Assembly: GCF_030445035.2 (NCBI RefSeq)
Contig: NC_080685.1
Coordinates: 113,758,432-113,822,431, forward strand
Length of the DNA stretch: 64,000 nt
Direction of reading: 5' to 3'
DNA from: Dasypus novemcinctus
Taxonomy: Eukaryota; Chordata; Mammalia; Cingulata; Dasypodidae
Shown: positions 1 through 11,300 of the stretch, in pieces
Position numbering within the stretch: the stretch's first letter is position 1
Layout of the letters: every line of letters starts with the position of its first letter
Made by a program: the position numbers and the translations under genes
Notes under the pieces: model-generated
What the model saw: only the letters and a program-made list of their open reading frames with translations
Database searches by the model: none
Told to the model about the DNA's origin: nothing

Positions 1-1782
1 TTTTGGGAATTTCAAGGGGCCTCTGGAAAATTACAAAGGATTTCTTTCATCTTATAAAAAAGAGGCAATAAAAATGTCATGTTTCCTTCATATTTTATGA
101 AATGCATGGGAAGTGTTGTCTAAATTTGAAAGGATTTTCTAAGCTTCTCTTGGTTAAGTCTGTATAGGTAAAATGCTATTAATATAAACACTTCAGAAAT
201 TTTATAAAGTTTTAGATATTTGTCAATCTTTACATTCCATGAGTTGTCCTAGCAGTGATCTGCCTGATGTCAGCAGTAAAATTACTTGATATAATTTGTT
301 ATTCTTAAAATATTGTTTAATGAACACTCAGCATAAAATTTATTTTTGTAAAGTAGCAACAATTTAACCATTTTAATGTTCTGTCATATGCAATTAGTTT
401 TTACTCTGATGTTTCTCTGAACTCATTTGCCACCAGCTACAGGCTAGAAGACTTCATATTCAACAGAAACAGTCTTAGCAACCCATGGAAAAGACTTTGC
501 CAAGTGCTTTGGGGCACAGGTTACTAATCATATTGATAAATAACTTTGAGAACAAAACACTGAACTAGGGCAGGCTTCCAGAACTCTAGTGAAGGAATTG
601 ATGTGTTCATGAGAGGCTAACACAAAATTCAGTAGAAGGAGGATTGTTAGGGACTGAATTAAATGATAAAGAATGATTATAGTTTTGTTTAGATTATTGC
701 AGATGTTAATGGTTTTTCTTCTAGATACAAAAGAATCTCTTATTCTCTTAAACCATCCAATTTATAAAACATTTCTCTTTTCTCACTGCCTGACTTCTTT
801 AGAATTTGGAAACTCTTATTAATTTTATTTTTACAGCACTATAATTATTTACATAGGTTTACAGAATCAGAATCATCTGTACTCCTTATTAACAGGACAT
901 AATTGAAGACATTTGTTATGTTACCAAGGCTTTGAATGGAATGTCATGCTTGAGAATGATGCTCAGTTTATCACACTTGACCAGAAACTTTTAAGGAACT
1001 AAAGTTGACATTTTGGAGCCACTGCTTACAAAACTCTCTTGGAAAATCTGGTCTGGTACCTTGCTCTTGGGTTCCCAACCTTATAGGTCAGTAAAGGTTA
1101 CTTTCTGGCAAGCATTTCCTTATTTTCACTGCCTTTAAGAAAGAGGAATTCACCCAAATGCATTGGCAACCTGCAGGTGAGATCTGGTGCTAAACTTTTG
1201 CCTTGGCTTCCAGCCTCAAGGGCTTTTCAAAGTCCAAGTGGAGGTTTCCTGTGAAAACTTCCAGGAGACCAGACTTAAAAATGCCTATATGGTAAATCAC
1301 CATTCTTGTTGCACAAATGTAAATACTTAGGCCAAATCTAATGAAGCCAGACTTATTTTATGGTGAAGAGTATTCTTTTTGTGGTTATCTTTTATCAGAA
1401 GGAGGGAGACTATATAGAAAACTTTTGGATTTCAATAGAAAATTATAGCACACTCCTATGGGTTATTGGATTCTGTTCCTGTTTATTGTCTGAGCTATTT
1501 TATATCCCCTTTGTAAACTGCAGATAACTGCATGCATTGTTATCTACCTGTAAATTGGCCTGGGTCCTGTGATCTTACATATCTTGTTCTACCCTAAATG
1601 TCTGTCAAAAGCTAACAGAATCTTTTGTGTATCAGGTCTCCAACAGACCAAGGGGCATAATAGCCCCAATCCTTTGACTACTTTACTACAGAGTCCCAGT
1701 CTTCCATGTGCACCATCACACCTTCCCTAAGAACATATGACCTGGAGTGAACAGTTATAAATATACCTAAAATTATGAAACA
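1..1782. other. AT-rich stretch without a recognised gene
   Basis: I see no coding exon, RNA gene or clear transposon boundary. The right part (from about 1020) may be the upstream portion of the degraded retroviral fragment at 1783-2210, because both read in the same direction, but I could not follow a protein frame through it. Confidence 0.4.
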
Positions 1783-2210
1783 GCTTTAACACCATTGTCA
1801 AAGTGTTTTGGGCTCCTCAGGCTGAGATTAACAACCTAGTGCCAGTGGCCCTGCTACACGGACAGGCTCCAGATATCCTGACTGTCCATGAACAATGTTG
1901 CATTTACATTAATAATTCTGACAACATATGTAAATATCCTAAATATTTTGAAGAACCAAGTTAAGTTGTTTCATGATATCAGTCAGGCTCAATCATTTCA
2001 ATGGCCAGACCTTCCTGAACTAGGTTCTTGGTTTGACGGACTATGAAGACAACTAGTTTGATTTGGATTTATGCTTTTAGTTGTGATTATTATTCTACTT
2101 CAGTTTATTTCTTGTTGTATAAACTGTTTCCTAATTTTTTTCAATTTCCTTGTCATCCTCAAGACAGACGTCTTAAGATAGTTAATAAAAATGAAAATGA
2201 GATGGAGGTG
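1783..2210 (+). mobile_element. Possible degraded retroviral env (transmembrane subunit) fragment
   Basis: One plus-strand frame contains a Cys-Cys pair followed by a short N-glycosylation-like stretch near 1895-1920. A Trp/Pro-rich juxtamembrane-like segment and a hydrophobic stretch follow near 2000-2150. That order resembles the transmembrane subunit of gammaretrovirus-like (class I) envelopes. The frame is broken by stops and at least one frame change, so no product is expected. No LTR pair can be assigned to it: the solo LTR downstream has its own target duplication and is a separate insertion. The call rests on motif order only. Confidence 0.38.
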
Positions 2211-2575
2211 GGACTCCCTCTAGAGGACCAAGACTAAAAATAAAAAAATAAAAATAATGAACAATCTGACTTTGAGAGAGGATCATACCCACAAACTACT
2301 CAGCTATTCTAAGGGTATTAAGTGTAATGTAACTTCCAGCCAATGAACCTCACTGCAACCCAGAAAGGAAACAAATATAAAACACAAAAAGGAAAAATGG
2401 AACAAAACAACTGACTAAACTTACTTAACCTCCTGATAAGAAATCATTGGTAGTGATAGGAGTGCTTTGATCAAGTTTCAATGAAATCTTAAATTGCATG
2501 ATCTTTTTTTCTTTTAACAATAATATCCACCATTTTCTTTTCTTGATTTTAACAATAAAATATTCATAGTCCTAC

Positions 2576-3051
2576 TGATGTGGGCTATGGGTGGGAGGCT
2601 CTTTGTCTCTTCAGACATAACCTAAGCTGTCTGACTTGTGGGTGAGACACAGTAAGAGGCTGCAGTCCTGCCCTTGGTGACAATGGCAATGACTCCAGTC
2701 CCAGAAAACAGTTAACAATGCAAGGTCTATAAACTTTAAGTATTCAGGGGAAATGCAAACAAAATATGCTAAAAGCTTATCTAGAATGTATGAAGTCCAT
2801 GCTAAAAGCTTACCTAAGATGTGGAAGATATATATGCTAATTCAAGCCTATTGAGAACTGAAACAAAGAGACCATTTAACCTTTCCTTTCTGTATAAAAG
2901 AAACTCAAAGTCTTGTTTGGGGCCCGGGATTGAAACAGGAAGCTCCCAAGTCTGGTTGGCCATCAATACACCATTTTTCCTTCTCAAAATCATTCCTGAG
3001 TCCTGGCTTCTCTATATGCAAATAATTGAAGCTCTCTCAAATTCTACAACA
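2576..3051 (+). mobile_element. Solo LTR, same family as the ERV-A LTRs
   Basis: The 476-bp element starts TGATGTGGGC and ends CTACAACA. It is flanked by a perfect 4-bp duplication, ctac, at 2572-2575 and 3052-3055. It aligns along its whole length with the LTRs at 10500-10962 and 16988-17450, sharing the TATA-box block (TATAAAA near 2895), the R/U5 block and the terminus, but with many substitutions and small indels. No internal retroviral sequence is attached. It is therefore a recombined (solo) LTR of an older copy of the family. TG...CA ends with a 4-bp duplication fit gammaretrovirus-like (class I) integration. Confidence 0.88.
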
Positions 3052-3055
3052 CTAC

Positions 3056-4514
3056 AATTACAATCATCTTTACTCTTAGTATCATTTTGGAATTCTTTAT
3101 GAAATTATTAAACCTACGTCCACTTCCTTAAGGCAATATGTATGTCACATGTAAATGCTCAACAAAAGACATTAGCTCCAGGGATCACTCTCAGTAATCC
3201 TTCAGAATCTGATTCACTATTTTGTGTATGATGGTCATATCCCAGTGCTTGCTCAGCGGTATCATGAAGCAAAAATAGGTCATGATGGCAGGGACAGAAT
3301 TTGCCTTCTTCCCTATTTTGAGTACATCTACCAGCACTACCATATGTGGTCTCACACCTTCCTTTTTCATAAGCATTATACCCTAAACAACACTGTTTCT
3401 GAAATATTAGCTTATCTTTTTCTGGGAGATTTCTTTAATATCTTTTCACATAATGTATGATTTTACTAATAAACAATAGGAACAATAAGCAATAATATAA
3501 AATTTTACAATTATCACATATTGTTATTATTATTAATAAATTTGTATAAACTGGGACTGAATTAAGGATTTTATATTTATTATCACTTTTAATTTTCTCA
3601 CAACTCTTGTCTAAGATCACCAAGTATGGAGTAAATGTAACTCTTGAACACAGATATGCTGATATCAGAGCTGTCTTTTAATTACTGCAAAACTCTGCCT
3701 CATTATTTTGAAATATTTTTATGTCATGTAGACAAATTCTGGTGCTCATGGATTCCAACTTAGTTATGCATTGAAGATATGTGAAGCCATCATTATGATA
3801 TATTCCCGAAATTAGAGTTTTTAAATAAAATCTTCTTGCTTTTCAAAATGTGTTGGTAAGTATAACTACAGAAGGTCATAGGAAAAATCAAACTATGACT
3901 AAATTATTGATCATATAACAGTGACCATAATCATTATAATAGATTTTTATCAAGTTTAAATGTTAAATACTGCTATAAAATTTTGAATTAAAATATTTGA
4001 TAAGAGAAATGTGATTTTATTTCACATTGTTAATTATCTTTCATGTATCTTATCCCTGGATTTTATATTTTGCCCTTTTAAAAATATATCCTTTGAGGCC
4101 AAAACAGTTTAAATGTAAGGAAAATCTAGCTTTCATTAATTTTGTATTTTAAGATGCTTATTAATATTGATTATAGTGTTTTATCAAATCAACGTTGTGG
4201 GTATATTTGAACAATATCATTGTGGTCATCACGAAAATATAAACTCAGTCCTCAAAATTAAAATTCCCTGGTCTTTTCTATTTTCCTGTGCACATAAATA
4301 TTCATAAATAATCAAATTTACAAGTATGGAATTCATTAATTTATGTATCTATGATATTTGTCTGATGGCATTTAAATATATTTAAGACACACATTCATTT
4401 CAAATTAAGTATATGTGGCATTATAATTCTGTAAAGATGTATCTTTGCAGTTTTTAAAAAAGTATTCCTCAGCTATTGTCATGTAGATTTCTTGGTTTAT
4501 TTTTAGTTTTTTTT
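3056..4514. other. AT-rich stretch without a recognised gene
   Basis: No gene is recognised. Short overlapping frames on both strands at 3191-3460 have no family I know and look like chance frames in slightly less AT-rich DNA. The remainder is A/T-rich unique-looking sequence. Confidence 0.4.
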
Positions 4515-4721
4515 CTGGGCCCTTGGCACTAGTCAGCTCCTTCATCTGTTCTGAAGGCTCCTCGTCCTGCCCCAAGGCTGCCACCCTAGGGGCTCAACCA
4601 GCCCACAGCCTGGCTGCAGGAGTGAGGCCACCCTGGTTACGTCCCTGTAGCCCCCACTCCAGGCGCGGCCCGGGGGTGAGGCTGTGCACTGGGCAGCTGC
4701 AGGCCCCCAGTGGGCCTCAAC
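4515..4721. other. Isolated 0.2-kb GC-rich island
   Basis: About 200 bp of strongly G+C-rich sequence, including the GC-only run ggcgcggcccggggg near 4663-4677, sits abruptly inside very AT-rich DNA. A frame of 67 codons crosses it on the plus strand but matches no family I recognise. I found no convincing flanking duplication and no splice-site pair. It could be a fragment of a GC-rich 5' end carried by a retrocopy, or a leftover regulatory island. Confidence 0.45.
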
Positions 4722-5639
4722 TTTAAAAAGTTTATATTTTCAAAACTTAAACAGTATTTTCTTAATTTTAATTACCTGTCCACCACTATAGTTTCTCTGT
4801 TGTATATAAAAATGAAATTGCATCTTTTTTGAAATAAAATTTATAGATTTTTTAAAAATCTACCTTCCTGAGTTTGAAAATGTAAAGTTCATGTAATAAA
4901 GTATAAAGTATAGTTTATTTCCATGGTTATCTTTTATTTTCCCTACTCCAGGCCTGAATCAGCTGATTCTCTAAAGAATCCCATATCATTTTTGTGGGGA
5001 AATTTCCTCAGAAACCAAGATTTAGGTTTTAGGAGTATTGTTGCAATTGGAATGCCAATCCTTTTAGGCCCTTTCAGGATGTATTTTATACAGGCATATA
5101 CATTCTTAGCCAGCATCATAGCTTCAAAATATACAAAGATAAATGAACTCAAAATGAAAAGGAGACATAAGAAATACACAATACTAACAAGAAACTTTAA
5201 ACCTACTTTTATTCATAGCTTTTGGAACACAAACAAAAATTAAATGAGTATCTGGAAGATGTGAAAGGTATACATAATACATTTTATCTAATTGGCATAA
5301 AGATAACACTGCACCTAATGTTATAATTGTCACTATTTCAAAATCATGTGGAAGATTTATGGAAAGTATACTTTTGCCACAAGTTAAAAAAATCACCTAC
5401 AAATTTCAATATAATCAAAAATCCAATTATCTACAAACTACAATGGAATGCTGCTACATGTCTACAACATGTTTATAGTCATAGAACTCTAGCTTCATGA
5501 GCACTCACTATCAATGTTGGACAGAATTCTCTGTAGAATAGTAAACTAGGAAGCTAACTCCCTGAAAGGAAACCAAGGGAACATTCTTTGCAATGGACAT
5601 GGAAGCAAAATCCACAAGAAAATGTGAATGGAACCTAGA
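4722..5639. other. AT-rich stretch without a recognised gene
   Basis: Overlapping frames of 70-106 codons occur on both strands between 4923 and 5396, but neither shows a recognisable domain. The right end grades into degraded L1 sequence. Confidence 0.35.
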
Positions 5640-6937
5640 GAAATATTAAATGGATAAAACTTCATAAAAAGGAGAATCAATCATATATATGATATTTAGC
5701 CTCTGTAAAAGCATTCAATGTAGTTCACTACATTAAGAGAAATAAAAGAGAAAAACTTGTTATCTCAGTAAATGTGGAAAAGTACTTGGTAAAATCTAGC
5801 CCAATCAATGAAAAACAATTTTAAAAACCTAGAAATAGACTATCCTTAATTTCACAAATAATACCTATAATAAAACTTGTTTCCAACATTATAAGCAATG
5901 TTGGGACTTTGAAAACTTTCCATCTGATATTCTATATAGGAATGCCTGCTACCATCATTGCTATTTAATTTATACTGTTGTGACTCAACTGTACAAGAAA
6001 TTAAGACAAGTAATAAATGGCATATAAAAAGGAAGACATAAAATTGTCATTTCCAAATAACATAACCTTATATCTAGAAATTTCAAAATATTCTATAATT
6101 AAATTTAAAAACTCATTACAAATTGGCTGGAAGGTCAATAACAAATCATTTGTAGCACCATATTCTGGAAACAAAGGATAAAATTTAAAGAAGGTACCAT
6201 TTACAACGCCAATGAAACTATCCTAAAACAGTCATAAAATGTTTAAAATCCTTACATTGGCAACTACAAAGCATTTTTGAAAGAAGTTAAAGAAACCTTA
6301 ATAAATGGTGGCACATATCAAATAGAATACAACTGTTAAAATTCCATTAACTCCCAATTTTTGCATATATTAGATTAAATATAATTCCTCTTAAGATTGT
6401 ACGGTTATTAATGTAATTCACAAACAAATTCTACATTCATAAGCAATGGGCTAAGAAGGGTGAAAATAAACTTAAATTAGAAGGACCAAGTGGGAAGACT
6501 TAAGTCACTAAGTATGAAGAACTCTTATGGGATTTATTTATTAGAGAGCATGTTAGTGGCACAAGGGTAAATGAAATAATTAGCATAAAAGGTTAAGGAG
6601 TTTGAAAGCATACCCATAATTATGCAAGCATCTGACAAAAAAAAAAAAAGCAGACAGTGTGGTGCAGTGGGTCAAATGATGGCCTTTTTAATAAATGGTA
6701 ATTTGTGAAGAGGTAGCCCAAAATGGAAAAAAAATAATCAGGATTCCAATTGCACACAATAAACCAACATCGATTCCAAATAGATTGAAGGTATAAAAGT
6801 TATAGGTAAAAATAGAGGAATTAATTAAAAATACAGATTTTAGAAAAAAAGATATAAACTGTAATTTGTGATTTAGAATGGTAAGAGTTTTGTAAACAAG
6901 CCAAATTAAACTTTACTGTTAAAAATTAGTAAATGGG
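5640..6937 (+). mobile_element. Old L1 fragment (ORF2 3' part), left half
   Basis: The plus strand reads like a decayed L1 ORF2 from the reverse transcriptase towards the C-terminal part. The order of A-rich blocks matches an ancient mammalian L1 3' half, with many stops and indels. It continues, after the 2.76-kb insert, at 9716. The break lies in a conserved block whose two sides rejoin cleanly, and the last 17 bp (6921-6937) are repeated at 9699-9715. Confidence 0.65.
6921..6937. repeat. Left target-site duplication of the CpG-island insert
   Basis: aaaaattagtaaatggg here matches aaaaattaataaacggg at 9699-9715 with two differences. It begins with five A's and is preceded by TT, so the opposite strand carries a TTTTT/AA junction, the preferred nick of the L1 endonuclease. 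Confidence 0.6.
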
Positions 6938-9698
6938 CTTTTTTCCTCCATGCCGCCCTCCCCTGTCGCCCTCCTTTCCACAGGGGGTGCCTGCGCCTCC
7001 TGCGCGGAAGGCTGGGGTCTCAGCGCCGCGCGCTGCCCAGGTCCCTCTCCTCCTTTGCTCTCCCGGGCTCTTCTCGGGTTCCGACTCCTCGCCCGCCGGC
7101 CTGGGACTCCCTCGCGACCCTCCTCGGCGTCCCCGGGCGCCCCCCGCGCTCGCCCCCCAACCCCCGCGCTCGTTCCCTCCCCCCGCCCCAGCTCAGCCTG
7201 GCTGGGCCGCGGAAGCCCGCCACGTGCCGTGGCGTTTGGGGGAGTCTCTGTGACGTCGCGTCACGCCGCACCCTGAGTCGGAGCTGAGCGGAGAGAGAGT
7301 GAGAGTGGGAGCGGGGGACAGAGAGGGGGAGACCGGGCGGGACGCCGGAGAGGAGCAGAAGACGCCGCCCTGCACGGCTGGATTCGCAGTCCGCGGGGCA
7401 GCCGCGCTCTCGGCCCTCGGCAGCCCCGGAGCCCCGCACTCCGCTCGGCCCCGCTTTCGGCCCTTGCGGCGCAGCCCGCTCCTCGGCTCGCTGGAAGCCT
7501 TCCCGGGAAGCGGGGGGACGCGGACACCCACTCTCGGTAGGGGTGAGTGAAGGCCGCCTCTCCTGCAGGGGTGGAGATAAGGCGAGTCTGGAAATGCGTT
7601 CCACTTGGGAGAGTCTTCACCGTAGGGGATGTGGGGCTCCCGGCGCTGCGGGTTCCCCGAGGTAGCGCAGCTGGCCAACGGACCTGGCAAAGCCCTTTTC
7701 CCTTCCTCCACGTCCGCACAGACACCAACACTCTATGGTGTGGAGAAGTCGAGCGGGAAGTCAAACTGTGGATGGCATTTAAAACTAGGCATCTTCCCTT
7801 AAATCTTGGTGCCGAGGCCACGGGGGCAGATCTTCAGGCCCAGGATTAGCATTCTCAAGATAAAGGGTCGGGTACAAAGTTTCCTGTATGAAAGATGAGC
7901 CCTCTTCCCATTGTCGCCCACTGGAAAAAACAAAAAGCAAAAAATAAAAAACTGCCCTTTTAACTGGCTGTGTGTGACCTCTCAGGCCCAAGCAATTACC
8001 TGGGAGCCAGGCCTCTGTGCCAAGCATGCACAGTGACTTTGGATCAAAATCCTTTAAATTATCACCAGTCAACTCCGATCTTGACTTCAGGAGATACGTT
8101 TTAAATGCGTGCAGGGGAGAGAGCTGTTTTCCAACTGGCTAAGAAAAAAATTGCAATTCCAAACAAGAGAAATATGCCAGTCTTTTTATTCCAATGTAAT
8201 CACTTTAGTTTCCGAAAGGATTCTGAAATCAAACTGTCATGGGCTAGTGTAATTTTCACTCTCTTTTGTGTGAGCATTATAGTTTACTAAAAAAAAGCTG
8301 ACTAAATGGGAAAGACGTTTACAATTATGGATTAAAATAACAGAATTCATAAATTCTTAAATATTTAATGAAAAATAATCTGCTTTAGAGAAATTTCTAT
8401 GCACTATTCCTAGGTCATTAATAAGAATTAAAGGTGCTTTTTATCACAAAAACTATCCGTTTGGAGGAAATCCATCTAAAATCCAATACCAATAATATCA
8501 AGGAAACAAAGCACTTAAACAAAAGTAGACTGAGGAGTTTTATTGATGTAACAAAGTAAGCACACAAAATTTCAATGATCAAACTTTCCCTAAAAGTTAA
8601 ATAACTACTTCATTTGTGGACTGTTTTACTTCACAAAACTATACTTAAATTATTCAGGTGCTTTATTCCTTAAATTAAGTATGTTTGTATTCAAATGATC
8701 CTATAGCATTAATATTAATTCACTTTTAAAAAAGCTCAAACATTGTTAAAATTGAAACTACATTAAGTACTATTTTAATTTCCTTATATAATTACCCACT
8801 GCAAATTAATTTACTAGTTAATCTCACCAGTTAAGTTCATTTACAGCATGTGTTCTTGTGCTGCTTATTTTTAAACTTTCCATTAAAGCTGTTGTTCTGA
8901 GTAACAGAGAGTAAATGGAAAAAAGGTGAAATGTGAAAGGATTTGGAATTCTCAAAACTATGTATTTTTCCTACAGTGTTATTCTTAAGGCAATTGTCAG
9001 AAGTTATTTTTAAGCAAGTTGTTTTATTTCCTAGTATTTGCCTACCCACCTTGGCCAGTGTGATTCAGTGTGCTCCATTTGTTGTGCGGTGCTTTTTAGC
9101 ATGCTCACAACATAAAACTCATACAAAAGTGCCTGGCATACACATTCCAAACACTGGACTTGAGTTTTTGGGCTAGGGAACAACTTCCCATCAGGTCAAG
9201 TGGTGCATCTCAATTTGAGAGAGCAGTTAGCCATTGAAGTCAGCCCAGAAGTCTGGCAATTGAATTTGCCACACAAGATTTGTCTTAAGAGGGCGTGTTT
9301 AAGATTTGGCTGCCAGGATTTGGAGGTCTTCTTTTAAAAACTATACCCCCCCACCCCTCCAATGATTTCCACTCAATTTATCTACCAGACCTGGTCATTA
9401 TATGAGCATGATAGGCAGGTCTCAGAGCTTGCTTTGACTAGAAAATAAATTCCCAAATCACAAGAACACATAGGCATGAGCTAAGGAAGTCTCCTTGTCC
9501 TTTTTAATCCTTAGAGCCCAGCCCTCTGAGTTCTTGATGATTTGTTTTGTATTGCTTTGTTTGGTCTTCAGCACTGAAGCATTAAGGTTTGGGGAGAATG
9601 TGTAATAATTGGCCAACTTTACACCCAGCGACCCCATCTTTTTTTTTTTTTTTTTTGTATATTTCATTCTTTTAAAAAATAAGTGCAGTTTGCAGTTT
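6938..9698 (+). other. 2.76-kb insert carrying a CpG-island promoter, nested in an L1
   Basis: This block separates two collinear parts of one L1 and is flanked by 17-bp imperfect direct repeats. Its left 0.8 kb is a CpG island; the rest is AT-rich, intron- or 3'UTR-like, and has no long reading frame. A T17-18 run lies near 9639-9656. No clear poly(A) tail abuts the right repeat. It may be a copy of promoter, first exon and intron sequence from elsewhere, a retrocopy of an unspliced transcript, or a DNA-level transposed segment. I cannot name the source gene. Confidence 0.5.
6945..7720. promoter_or_regulatory. CpG island with promoter-like motifs and a candidate first exon
   Basis: This is the most GC- and CpG-rich part of the window. 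It carries an E-box CACGTG at 7221-7226 and a CRE-like palindrome TGACGTCGCGTCACG at 7251-7265. About 280 bp of purine-rich then GC-rich sequence follow, looking like a 5' untranslated exon, and then a strong splice donor (GGGTGAGTGA, GT at 7543-7544). There is no TATA box nearby. This layout is typical of a TATA-less housekeeping promoter firing rightwards. Open frames of 100-194 codons cross it on both strands; they reflect few stops in GC-rich DNA and are not called as genes. Activity is unproven because the block appears to be an insertion. Confidence 0.6.
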
Positions 9699-9715
9699 AA
9701 AAATTAATAAACGGG

Positions 9716-10495
9716 ACTATTTCAAAATTAAGAATTCCTTTGCTTCATAAGACATCAGTAAGGTGGAAAGTGGTAATCCAGAACGTGGAAGAATGTATAA
9801 AATCTCTTACCAAAAATTGAGAACATGATAGGTGCCCAAAATAAAATTATCCAAACGCTTGAACACATAATTCACAAAAGAGGATGTACATGAGGCTAAT
9901 AAACAAAGAAAAGTGTGCTGTACATATCCAGGCATCAGAGAAATGCAAACAAATCCACTGAGACTTTGTCACCACAAAACTGGCTAATGTTTACATGACT
10001 TATAACATCAATTGTTGGTTAAGATGTAAAGCAACAACAAATAAATACCTTGCCAAGCAAAGTGTTTGGATGCATTTTTGCAAGCACCTTGGAAATTTGG
10101 GGCCAGTTCCAACAAAGACTGAATTTATTCTCAGTTTATAACCCAGCAATCCCCCCACACCAACAATTTATATTCCACAAATTTAGATATGCATTACCAA
10201 AAGATACATGCTCATTTATATTTGCACAATTTAAAACAAACAAACAAACAGAAACCACCCAAGCATCACCAAATCTAATATTAGCAAATGAATTTTGGAA
10301 TGTTCATACAATGAAATGAAATACAGGAAGTAGCATAAATTAAATACAGTTATGATAAACAAAAGAGAAAAATAGCACCAACATAGCATTCTATGATAGG
10401 AGAGACAAAAAGAAGTAACACAAACAATTTCATTTATATGAATTACAAAAATGTGAAAATAATATGTTCTGATGGGTGTCAGGAAAATGGTTATC
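9716..10495 (+). mobile_element. Old L1 fragment (ORF2 end/3' UTR), right half
   Basis: Continues the L1 interrupted at 6937: the conserved block following the 'aaatggg' point resumes with 'actatttcaaaatt'. Decayed ORF2 C-terminal and 3' UTR-like sequence follow in the same orientation. It is interrupted on the right by ERV-A, whose target duplication is attt at 10496-10499. Confidence 0.6.
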
Positions 10496-10499
10496 ATTT

Positions 10500-10962
10500 T
10501 GATGTGGGCTATGGGTGGAAGGCTCTTTGTCTCTTCAGAGATAACTAAATTGTTTGACTTGTGGGTGTGAAACGGTAAGAGGCTGCAGTCCTGCTCTTAG
10601 GGACCAGCAGGCTCCAGTCCCAGGAAATGTTTAACAAAGCAAGGGCTATAAACTTTAAGTATTTAGGGGAAATGCAAAAACCAAGGCTTATCTAAAATGT
10701 CTGGAGTCCTTGCTAAAAGCTTACCTAAGATGTGAAAGAGATATATGCTAATTGAAGCCTATTGAGAACTGAAACAAAGGGACCATTTGGCCTTTCCTCT
10801 CTGTATAAAAGACGTTTGAAAATCTTGTTCGGGGCTCGGGATTCAAACAGAAAGCTCCCGAGTCCGGCCGGCCGTCAATAAACCATTTTCCTTCTCAAAA
10901 TCATTCCTGAGTCCTGGCCTCTCTATACTCAAATAATTGAACTTCTCTTAAATTCCACAACA
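10500..10962 (+). repeat. ERV-A 5' LTR
   Basis: Starts TGATGTGGGC and ends CCACAACA. TATAAAA is at 10804-10810 and the poly(A) signal AATAAA at 10877-10882, so U3, R and U5 can be placed. It matches the 3' LTR at all positions except one. Confidence 0.95.
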
Positions 10963-11300
10963 TTAATGGCGACCACGAAGAGACAAAAAATGAAGGCCAG
11001 AGACGGTAGCATTTTGCTGCCCCTTCCAAATCCCCGAGGAAGCCGGGAGGACTCGGGTGAACCCCAAATCTGGGCGCCCCTGGATTAAATTTAATCCAGA
11101 AAAGATGTGGGCTCCACCAGAATCTTCCCGACAAAATCAAGGGGCAATGGAAGGTCTGAAGAGAAAGATTCTGGGAACGAAAAAGAGCTCCGAACATGGA
11201 AGAAGGTAAGACTCCCCGGGTGAGCAGAGTCTGGAAGGCCCTAGCTTTAATTGCTAGGAAGGGGAGGCTGATCACCTCCCGAGAGAACCCTAGTAGCCCC
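10963..11300 (+). other. ERV-A leader: primer-binding-like site and splice donor
   Basis: Four bases after the LTR comes TGGCGACCACGAAGAGAC (10967-10984), in the position of the tRNA primer-binding site; I could not assign the tRNA. A good splice donor (GAAGGTAAGA) lies near 11203-11212. The leader is more GC-rich than the rest of the element. No gag start codon with a sustained frame follows. Confidence 0.6.

Noticed and set aside
3191..3460. Overlapping frames on both strands that looked exon-like
   Set aside because: No family, splice-site pair or start context is recognised. Overlap on both strands argues for chance.
7020..7821. Several frames of 100-194 codons on both strands of the CpG island
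   Set aside because: Stop codons are rare in GC-rich DNA, the frames overlap on both strands, and none shows a known domain.
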